Positions 37,369 through 43,807 of a stretch of 43,807 nt of DNA are shown here, piece by piece (the stretch's first letter is position 1; every line of letters begins with the position of its first letter). Source of the DNA: Marinospirillum sp. (GTDB lineage: Bacteria > Pseudomonadota > Gammaproteobacteria > Pseudomonadales > Halomonadaceae); the NCBI RefSeq assembly GCF_014859565.1, contig NZ_JACUUA010000009.1, forward strand, positions 1-43,807. Reading direction: 5' to 3'. A program made the translations under genes and the position numbers. The notes below the pieces were generated by a model. The model did not search any database. It was not told the DNA's origin and worked only from the letters and a program-made list of their open reading frames with translations.

Positions 37369-40086
37369 ATGGCTGAAATCGCCAAAGAGATTCATCCGGT
37401 CAATATCGAGGACGAGCTGAAACAGTCCTACCTTGACTACGCGATGAGCGTCATTATCGGACGCGCCCTGCCTGATGTTCGTGACGGTTTGAAACCGGTT
37501 CACCGGCGTGTGCTTTTTGCCATGCATGAACTGAGCAACGACTGGAACAAACCTTACAAAAAATCGGCTCGTGTTGTTGGTGACGTGATCGGTAAATACC
37601 ATCCGCATGGTGACTCTGCCGTTTACGACACCATTGTCCGTATGGCACAGCCTTTTTCGCTGCGTTACATGCTGGTGGATGGTCAGGGTAACTTCGGTTC
37701 GGTGGATGGTGATTCCGCCGCAGCCATGCGTTATACCGAAATCCGCATGACCAAGATGAGCCACTCGCTGCTGGCTGATCTGGAAAAAGACACGGTGGAT
37801 TACGTCGACAACTACGACGGCACCGAAAGAATTCCTGAGGTATTACCAACCCGTGTACCCAACCTGCTGGTTAACGGTTCTGCCGGTATTGCCGTGGGTA
37901 TGGCCACCAACATTCCACCGCATAACCTGGGTGAAGTGGTGGATGGTTGTCTGGCGCTGATTGATGACCCGGAACTGACCATCGAACAACTGATGGATTA
38001 TATTCCCGGCCCGGATTTCCCCACCGGAGCCATCATTAATGGTAAAGCAGGCATCATTGAAGCCTACCGCACCGGTCGTGGCCGTATTTACATGCGCGCC
38101 AAGCATCATTTTGAAACCATTGGCAACCGCGAAGCCATAGTTTTCACCGAGATTCCTTACCAGCTGAACAAGGCTCGCCAGATCGAGAAGATTGCCGAGC
38201 TGGTCAAAGAGAAAAAAATCGAAGGCATTGCCGAGCTGCGTGATGAGTCCGACAAGGACGGTATGCGTATCGTGGTTGAGGTGAAAAAAGGTGAGTCAGC
38301 GGAAGTGCTGGTGAATAACCTCTTTACCCAGACCTCGCTGCAAAACGTGTTTGGCATCAACATGGTGGCGTTAAGAGACGGTCAGCCAATGCTGCTGAAT
38401 CTTAAGCAGATGCTGGAAGCCTTTATCCGCCACCGTCAGGAAGTGGTCACCCGCCGCACCGTTTTTGAGCTGCGTAAAGCCAAAGAGCGTGGACACATTC
38501 TGGAAGGTCTGGCGATTGCACTGGCGAATATTGATCCGATTATTGAGCGGATCAAAGCATCCCCTTCTCCGGCAGAAGCTAAAGAAGGACTGCTGGCACA
38601 GGAATGGGCGCCGGGTAATGTAGTGGAGATGCTGGAACGTGCCGGTGCTACTGCCTGCAAACCGGATGATCTGGATGAACATTTTGGCATGTCGGAACAA
38701 CAGGATTTTTATCGCCTGTCACCGGTTCAGGCACAAGCCATTCTGGATTTACGCCTGCATCGTCTGACTGGTATGGAGCATGAAAAACTCCTCAGTGAAT
38801 ACCGTGAGCTGCTGGGCAAAATTGCCGAGTTCTTAGCGATTCTGGCTGATCCAGCACTGCTGATGCAGCTGATTCGTGAAGAGCTGACCGCCATCCGTGC
38901 AGAATATGCCGATGCCCGTCGCAGTGACATCATTGCCAGCCGTCAGGATTTCTCCATGGAAGACCTGATTGCTGAAGAAGACATGGTGGTGACCATTTCA
39001 CGCACCGGTTATGCCAAAACCCAACCGCTGAGTGATTATCGCGCCCAGCGCCGGGGTGGTCGTGGCAAGTCGGCCACAGCCATGAAGGATGAAGATGTGA
39101 TTGAGCACCTGCTGGTGGCCTCAACTCACGCCACCATCCTGCTCTTCTCCACCCGTGGCAAGGTTTATTGGCTGAAGGTTTATGACATCCCGACCGGCAG
39201 TCGTGGTTCACGGGGTCGTCCGCTGGTTAATCTGCTGCCGCTGGAAGAAGGTGAAAGCATCACCACCATCCTGCCGGTGACTGATTACCGCGAAGATCAC
39301 TTTGTGTTCATGGCAACTGCGCGTGGTACGGTCAAAAAAACCAGTCTGGATCAGTTCTCTCGCCCACGCTCCAGCGGTTTGATTGCGCTGGATCTGGATG
39401 AAGGGGATCGTCTGGTAGGTGCTGCCATTACTCATGGCACCGATCACGTTATGCTGTTTACCAGTGCTGGCAAAGCCATACGTTTTGAAGAACATCTGGT
39501 CCGTGGTATGGGTCGTACCGCTCGGGGTGTGAGGGGTGTACGCCTGCCGGACGGTGCCGAGGTCATCAGCCTGATTATCCCGCGTTCCACCGTGATAGAT
39601 GCCGAAGCAGATCCGGAAGATGGTGTGGATGATGCTGATATGAGTGATGCCACTGATGTTGCGGAAGAAACCAGCATCAGTAATCTGGTTGCTCCGGTGA
39701 TTGAAGCGGATCGCCCGATTTATATCCTCACGGCTTCTGAGAACGGTTATGGCAAACGTACCCGCCTGCAGGAATTCCCGCTGCGTGGTCGTGGTGGTCA
39801 GGGTGTGATTGCCATGCAATGCAGCACACGTAATGGTGCACTGGTTTCTGCCATTCAGGTCGAAGACGGCGAAGAAATGATGCTGATCACCGATCGTGGC
39901 ACACTGGTACGCACCCGTGTGGATGAAGTGTCCATCACTTCACGCAACACTCAGGGTGTGACCTTGATTCGCCTGACGGATGAAGAAACCCTGTGTGGCA
40001 CTGTGCGGGTTCAGGATGTGGGTGAAGACCCAGATGCCGAGCTGGATGCAGCGAGTGGCACTGATGCGAACCCCACCGCTGAGTAA
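37369..40086 (+). CDS. gyrA: DNA gyrase subunit A
   Basis: GyrA is the DNA-breaking and wrapping subunit of gyrase. The protein is 905 residues. The catalytic tyrosine is Tyr122 ([10 protein letters not shown]), and the quinolone region [13 protein letters not shown] keeps Ser83 and Asp87, the sensitive type. The GyrA box QRRGGRGK starts the C-terminal wrapping domain. An acidic low-complexity insertion (about 744-765, rich in D and E) interrupts that domain between blades. The start follows AAGGAC. An out-of-frame ATG at 37365 hits a stop after three codons. Confidence 0.98.
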   Translation: MAEIAKEIHPVNIEDELKQSYLDYAMSVIIGRALPDVRDGLKPVHRRVLFAMHELSNDWNKPYKKSARVVGDVIGKYHPHGDSAVYDTIVRMAQPFSLRYMLVDGQGNFGSVDGDSAAAMRYTEIRMTKMSHSLLADLEKDTVDYVDNYDGTERIPEVLPTRVPNLLVNGSAGIAVGMATNIPPHNLGEVVDGCLALIDDPELTIEQLMDYIPGPDFPTGAIINGKAGIIEAYRTGRGRIYMRAKHHFETIGNREAIVFTEIPYQLNKARQIEKIAELVKEKKIEGIAELRDESDKDGMRIVVEVKKGESAEVLVNNLFTQTSLQNVFGINMVALRDGQPMLLNLKQMLEAFIRHRQEVVTRRTVFELRKAKERGHILEGLAIALANIDPIIERIKASPSPAEAKEGLLAQEWAPGNVVEMLERAGATACKPDDLDEHFGMSEQQDFYRLSPVQAQAILDLRLHRLTGMEHEKLLSEYRELLGKIAEFLAILADPALLMQLIREELTAIRAEYADARRSDIIASRQDFSMEDLIAEEDMVVTISRTGYAKTQPLSDYRAQRRGGRGKSATAMKDEDVIEHLLVASTHATILLFSTRGKVYWLKVYDIPTGSRGSRGRPLVNLLPLEEGESITTILPVTDYREDHFVFMATARGTVKKTSLDQFSRPRSSGLIALDLDEGDRLVGAAITHGTDHVMLFTSAGKAIRFEEHLVRGMGRTARGVRGVRLPDGAEVISLIIPRSTVIDAEADPEDGVDDADMSDATDVAEETSISNLVAPVIEADRPIYILTASENGYGKRTRLQEFPLRGRGGQGVIAMQCSTRNGALVSAIQVEDGEEMMLITDRGTLVRTRVDEVSITSRNTQGVTLIRLTDEETLCGTVRVQDVGEDPDAELDAASGTDANPTAE

Positions 40087-40110
40087 TCCTCTCAGTCAGT
40101 GACAACAAGG

Positions 40111-40140
40111 AATCCCGGCCCGGTGCCGGGATTCTGCTTT
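40111..40140 (+). terminator. probable intrinsic terminator after gyrA
   Basis: A perfect 9-base stem AATCCCGGC (40111-40119) / GCCGGGATT (40125-40133) with a 5-base loop is followed by CTGCTTTATA. The T-run is short, so termination may be partial. Confidence 0.7.
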
Positions 40141-40213
40141 ATAAAAGGTGAACTTGGTAGGTGTTAAAGTTCTGACCTTTTGATATGTTGACTCTTCTGC
40201 AGGAGCAGCCGAT

Positions 40214-40486
40214 ATGCCGCAGGATTTACATCTGACTCTTTTTACTACAGCTGGCTGCCACTTGTGTGACAAGGCTCTGGCATTGCTGGAGCCCTGGGTG
40301 AGTCATCAGCAGACACAACCGGGTATCACACTGGTACTGGTGGATATTGCCGAGGATGATTTACTGATGGCGCGTTACGGGGTGCGCATTCCTGTGGTGG
40401 CCAGCCCAGATGGTGCAGAAATCGGCTGGCCTTTTACTGCAGAAGAGTTGGCAGACTGGCTGGAGCAGCGCCCGGCAGCAGGCTAG
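40214..40486 (+). CDS. glutaredoxin/thioredoxin-fold small protein (DUF836-like)
   Basis: This 90-residue protein begins LHLTLFTTAGCHLCDKAL, a thioredoxin-fold start with a CHLC redox pair (Cys16, Cys19). A RIPVVAS segment carries the cis-proline, and the protein ends in a helix EELADWLEQ. It resembles the small glutaredoxin-like DUF836 family, whose partners are unknown. It starts 12 bases after an AGGAG site and ends 3 bases from the convergent WGR gene. Confidence 0.82.
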   Translation: MPQDLHLTLFTTAGCHLCDKALALLEPWVSHQQTQPGITLVLVDIAEDDLLMARYGVRIPVVASPDGAEIGWPFTAEELADWLEQRPAAG

Positions 40487-40489
40487 GCT

Positions 40490-40780
40490 TCAGTGATCCT
40501 GAAACGGCAGTTCACCTTTCATGGTATGGCGGATCGGGCTGGGAATGTCATCGGCCTTGCTGGCTTCCAGCACCTTGCGAAAACCACGACTCTCCTGGAT
40601 ATGTCGCACATCATCCACCAGGATGGCGGCTTCTTCCGGAGAGTTGACCAGGGTGTGTTTTAACCCGCCATACTGGGTGCCGGTCTGCCCCCAAACACGA
40701 GTGACCAGCCAGTCACCGAACATGTCCTGATGGACATGGACAAGATAATAATCCTGATCCTTTTCCCAGCGAATGATCAA
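40490..40780 (-). CDS. WGR-domain protein
   Basis: The product is about 96 residues: IIRWEKDQDYYLVHVHQDMFG, split by the motif DWLVTRVWGQTGTQYGG, is a WGR-type domain (here W-G-Q), found in nucleic-acid-linked proteins. I choose the TTG at 40780, which has a GGGGG stretch 6 bases upstream; the longer frame upstream runs antisense into pdxB. The remaining tail (SRGFRKVLEASKADD) has no known motif. It is divergent from pdxB, with about 69 bases between starts. Confidence 0.65.
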   Translation of the reverse strand: MIIRWEKDQDYYLVHVHQDMFGDWLVTRVWGQTGTQYGGLKHTLVNSPEEAAILVDDVRHIQESRGFRKVLEASKADDIPSPIRHTMKGELPFQDH

Positions 40781-40849
40781 GTGCAGCCCCCATAAAAAAG
40801 TAACAACAATCCAGGAAAAGGATTGTAAACCCTGACGGTGAAAAAACCT

Positions 40850-41983
40850 ATGCGTCTGATTATTGATGAAAACCTGCCCTTTACCCAGGACTTTTTTGGT
40901 GACACAGCCGAACTGGTGCATCTGCCCGGTGCCGCTTTTACAGCAGCAGCTGTTAAGGATGCGGATGGCTTGCTGGTGCGCTCGGTCACTCAGGTGAATC
41001 AACAACTGCTGCAGGGCAGTCGGGTCGGGTTTGTGGGTACTGCAACCATTGGGGTGGATCATGTAGATCAGCACTGGTTACAGCAGGCAGGTATCCGTTT
41101 TGTAAATGCACCGGGTTGTAATGCTGATTCAGTGGTGGATTATGTGATCTCCAGCCTGTTGTGGCTGGCGGCAGAGCAGGGTTTTGTACTGCGTGATCAG
41201 TGTATTGGTATTGTGGGAGTGGGTCAGGTGGGTGGGCGACTGGCAAAACGCCTGCAGGCCTATGGTTGCCGAACATTGTTGAATGATCCACCCCGTGTAG
41301 CACAAGGTGAAACGGGTTTTGTGGAGTTGCATTCACTGCTTGGTAGTGCAGATATAGTTTGTCTGCATACACCCTTGCATCGGGAGGGTGACTATCCCAG
41401 CTGGCATCTGATCGGTGAGCCGGAGCTGGAGTTGTTGCAGGGCAAGGTATTATTGAATGCTGGTCGCGGTGCAGTGGTGGATCAGCAGGCCTTAAAACAG
41501 GCTTTAGCAAAGGGTAAAGCACCGCTGCTGCTGCTGGATGTTTTTGAAGGTGAACCCACACTGGATGCTGAATTGATCAACCAGTGCCTGCTGGCCACCC
41601 CACATATTGCTGGTTACAGTCTGGAAGGAAAAAGTCGGGGCAGTGAAATGATTTATCAGGCTTGGTGTGATTTTATTGGTCGACCAGCCCGTATTGCTCT
41701 AGCGGACTTGTTGCCCGCCTCACCGATTGCACAGCTGCAGCTGGATGCATCCTGTGGGGTGGAGGAAGCTTGCCGTCGTGCTGCTCATTTGTGTTATTCA
41801 CCGCTGAATGATGGCTGGCGTTTGTTGCAGGCATTAAATACTGGCAGGCCATCCGAGCAGGTATATCAGCTGTTGCGAAAACACTATCCGGTTCGGCGGG
41901 AGTTTTCATCGTTGCGGGTCAGTGCTGCAACCCTGGAACAAACCAGCGCCTTGTCGGCGCTGGGATTCACTCTTAAATCCTAA
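40850..41983 (+). CDS. pdxB: erythronate-4-phosphate dehydrogenase
   Basis: PdxB oxidises 4-phosphoerythronate in vitamin B6 synthesis. From the ATG at 40850 (377 residues) the N-terminus MRLIIDENLPF matches PdxB; a GTG at 40838 would add four residues. The NAD-binding motif is GIVGVGQVGGRLAKRL, with NAGRGAVVDQ and the catalytic histidine in TPHIAGYSLEGKSRG. The C-terminal dimerisation domain typical of PdxB is present. It ends 5 bases from the convergent chemotaxis gene. Confidence 0.95.
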   Translation: MRLIIDENLPFTQDFFGDTAELVHLPGAAFTAAAVKDADGLLVRSVTQVNQQLLQGSRVGFVGTATIGVDHVDQHWLQQAGIRFVNAPGCNADSVVDYVISSLLWLAAEQGFVLRDQCIGIVGVGQVGGRLAKRLQAYGCRTLLNDPPRVAQGETGFVELHSLLGSADIVCLHTPLHREGDYPSWHLIGEPELELLQGKVLLNAGRGAVVDQQALKQALAKGKAPLLLLDVFEGEPTLDAELINQCLLATPHIAGYSLEGKSRGSEMIYQAWCDFIGRPARIALADLLPASPIAQLQLDASCGVEEACRRAAHLCYSPLNDGWRLLQALNTGRPSEQVYQLLRKHYPVRREFSSLRVSAATLEQTSALSALGFTLKS

Positions 41984-41988
41984 CCGAT

Positions 41989-43692
41989 TTAAACCTTAAA
42001 CTGACGAATGCGGTTATCCAGCTCCTGAGCCAGCTTTTCAAGTTCATGGCTGGCTTCCTGGGTCTGATGGGTAGCAGAAGAGCTGTTTTCGCACAGCTCA
42101 ACCAGATTAATGACATTACGATTGATTTCGGTAGCCACAGTGGACTGTTGTTCAGCTGCTGAAGCAATCAGATGGTTCATATCACGGATCTGTTCTGCTG
42201 CTATGGCAATGGAATCCAGCGCACCTTCGGCCTGATTAGCGGCATCAACGGTAGATTCGGTTTCCTGGATGCTTTCATCCATCACTTTAACTGCCTGCTG
42301 TGCGCCGCTTTGCACCAGATTCACCATCCTGTGAATTTCTTCGGTGCTCTGCTGGGTACGGCTGGCCAGTGCGCGCACTTCATCCGCAACCACGGCAAAA
42401 CCACGACCGGCTTCACCGGCACGAGCGGCTTCGATGGCAGCATTTAATGCCAGCAGATTAGTCTGTTCAGCCACATCCTGAATCACCTTTAACACACCAC
42501 CAATATTGGTGGAGTCTTCACTGAGTTTATGGATAACACGAGTGGAGGCTTCCACCTGTTCAGCCAGATGCCCAATCGCCTTGCTGGCATGTTGAACACT
42601 CTCCCGACCGGCAGTAACCGCTTCATCGGTTTCGGCTGCTGCTTCGGAGGCACGAAGTGCATTGGATGAAACTTCCAGAATGGTTTGGCTCATCTGGCTG
42701 ATGGCTGTTGCCACCTGATCAGTTTCCTGAGTCTGGCGGTTTTGTGTGCTGTTGCTTTCCTCGGCAACACTAGCCAGCTGGGTTGCTGCACCGGCCAGGC
42801 TGTGGGAAATCTGAGTGATGCTGCGAATCATCTCGGCCAGTTGCTGGGACATACCGGTAACTGCACCCATAATGCTGTCTGGGCTGGCTTTATGCTTGTG
42901 ATGAACCTGAGTGAAATCACCCTGAGCGACCTGATTAACCAGCCTGCGGGCATCCGCCACTTCACCACCCAGCTGCCCCAGTACCCAGCGACGAATGAAG
43001 ATTGATAGCAACAGAGTAGCCAGCATGCTCGCCAGTGCCAGCAAACCGATCTGACGTGCCAGGCTCCAGAACTGGGCGCTGACATCATCCACATAAATGC
43101 CGGAACCCAGCACCCAGTCCCACTCTGCATCACGGGTGACATAAGAGAGTTTGGTAAAGCGCTCTTCCGTGACGCCTCCAGCGGCCAGAGGTTTTGGCCA
43201 TTGATATTCAACAAAACCTGAGCCGTGTTTCAACACAGTATTGGTAAAAGCCACAAACAGGTTTACGTTATTCAGAGCTTCTGACTGGCTGCCATCCCGA
43301 TTGCGTGACAGGGTGGCGTAATGAAAACTGGGACGATCAAGAATCTGACCATCCAGTGCTGGTACGGTGGGATGCATGATCATACGGGGGATGGGGCGGG
43401 TTAAATCATTCACCCAGACGTATTCCACCTTGTCGTATCTCAGGGTTCGCAAAGCATTTTTTGCCTGCTCCTGAGCATCTGCGCGGCTGAGAGCACCGGA
43501 TTTTTCCAGCGCCTGGTAATGCCGGACTAATCCATGGGCAAGATCCACCACTGCGACCACACGACTCTCCCGCTCACCAATCATGGTGTTATTCAGGGCG
43601 TTTAATGCAACACCCGCCAGCAGGACAAAACCCAGCAGGGCTACTGCCGGTAGGGTCAGCAGTCGCCCTCCGATGGTATTCAGCTTGATCAT
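41989..43692 (-). CDS. methyl-accepting chemotaxis protein with Cache sensor domain
   Basis: From the ATG at 43692 (GGAG 8 bases upstream) the receptor is 567 residues. It has an N-terminal membrane segment (about 10-35), a periplasmic single-Cache-type domain (about 40-190, with [21 protein letters not shown] and [12 protein letters not shown]), a second membrane segment (about 205-225), a HAMP domain and a cytoplasmic signalling domain. The hairpin tip [19 protein letters not shown], split by [12 protein letters not shown], is nearly invariant. Such small Cache domains often bind organic acids; the ligand here cannot be read. No C-terminal CheR-binding pentapeptide is seen. Confidence 0.93.
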   Translation of the reverse strand: MIKLNTIGGRLLTLPAVALLGFVLLAGVALNALNNTMIGERESRVVAVVDLAHGLVRHYQALEKSGALSRADAQEQAKNALRTLRYDKVEYVWVNDLTRPIPRMIMHPTVPALDGQILDRPSFHYATLSRNRDGSQSEALNNVNLFVAFTNTVLKHGSGFVEYQWPKPLAAGGVTEERFTKLSYVTRDAEWDWVLGSGIYVDDVSAQFWSLARQIGLLALASMLATLLLSIFIRRWVLGQLGGEVADARRLVNQVAQGDFTQVHHKHKASPDSIMGAVTGMSQQLAEMIRSITQISHSLAGAATQLASVAEESNSTQNRQTQETDQVATAISQMSQTILEVSSNALRASEAAAETDEAVTAGRESVQHASKAIGHLAEQVEASTRVIHKLSEDSTNIGGVLKVIQDVAEQTNLLALNAAIEAARAGEAGRGFAVVADEVRALASRTQQSTEEIHRMVNLVQSGAQQAVKVMDESIQETESTVDAANQAEGALDSIAIAAEQIRDMNHLIASAAEQQSTVATEINRNVINLVELCENSSSATHQTQEASHELEKLAQELDNRIRQFKV

Positions 43693-43708
43693 GCACACAG
43701 CTCCACAA

Positions 43709-43728
43709 AAATGACTGAGCAGTCATTT
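43709..43728. repeat. palindrome in the leader of the chemotaxis receptor gene
   Basis: AAATGACTG (43709-43717) pairs with CAGTCATTT (43720-43728) around a 2-base centre, 17-36 bases upstream of the receptor start. It may be a dimeric regulator operator or a leader hairpin. Confidence 0.55.
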
Positions 43729-43737
43729 AGGGTTAAT

Positions 43738-43769
43738 AAAAAAGGAGCTGCTTTAAATCAGCTCCTTTT
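43738..43769 (-). terminator. intrinsic terminator, best read on the minus strand
   Basis: AAAAGGAGCTG (43740-43750) pairs with CAGCTCCTTTT (43759-43769). On the minus strand the stem is followed by six Ts (43743 to 43738). It would end a gene lying to the right of the window; on the plus strand a short T-run also exists. Confidence 0.75.
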
Positions 43770-43807
43770 CAAGGTAGATGTAGCTTACATCAGTATTTAC
43801 TGCTCAG

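Noticed and set aside
37200..37385. 61-residue minus-strand open frame upstream of gyrA
   Set aside because: It overlaps the gyrA promoter and start, and shows no domain. It could be a gene relic but nothing supports that.
40781..41074. Upstream extension of the WGR-domain frame to 194 residues
   Set aside because: The extra part lies antisense to the start of pdxB and does not resemble any domain; the WGR domain begins right after the TTG at 40,780.

Overview
This window reads as chromosomal DNA of a gammaproteobacterium, probably a marine or oil-associated heterotroph near Oceanospirillales/Pseudomonadales. That placement is inferred from gene order and protein style, not from a search. 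Most of it is dense core genome: the mpl-ubiX pair; the cell-wall/lipoate block proA-nadD-rsfS-rlmH-mrdA-rodA-mltB-rlpA-dacA-ybeD-lipB-lipA, which converges on leuS-lptE-holA (the arrangement known from Pseudomonas); queF; and, at the right end, gyrA, a small thioredoxin-fold protein, a WGR-domain protein, pdxB and a chemotaxis receptor.

Between queF and gyrA lies a ~17 kb metabolic module (about 20.4-37.1 kb) for PQQ-dependent alcohol oxidation. It has three transcription blocks. (1) Plus strand: pqqA (a 23-residue peptide gene), a hairpin, pqqB, pqqC, pqqD, pqqE and an S9 serine peptidase. (2) Minus strand, 31.1 to 25.8 kb: a periplasmic ABC-type binding protein, a YVTN beta-propeller protein, an ABC ATPase and ABC-2 permease, then (after a structured gap) a secreted rhodanese-like CX3CW protein and an AgmR/ErbR-type response regulator. 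(3) Plus strand, 31.3 to 37.0 kb: a cupredoxin-like protein, cytochrome c-550 (PedF type), a MoxJ-like binding protein, a SoxYZ-like carrier, a SoxH-like zinc metallohydrolase and the quinoprotein alcohol dehydrogenase, closed by a strong terminator. PqqA-E make the cofactor, the dehydrogenase oxidises alcohols in the periplasm, and cytochrome c-550 is the probable electron acceptor. The SoxYZ/SoxH/rhodanese/ABC/propeller proteins are known companions of such enzymes, but their roles are poorly understood.

The main points for follow-up are these. The dehydrogenase carries the Asp-Tyr-Asp and Gly-Glu signature of lanthanide-dependent (XoxF/PedH-like) enzymes. The cupredoxin-like protein seems to have lost its copper Cys and first His. 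The 3' end of the S9 peptidase gene runs into what looks like the last ~35 codons of a lost hybrid histidine kinase, next to the response regulator gene it would be expected to partner. Two overlapping membrane proteins near the left end have GGDEF-like domains with destroyed signature motifs. No tRNA, rRNA, CRISPR array, insertion sequence or phage gene was recognised.
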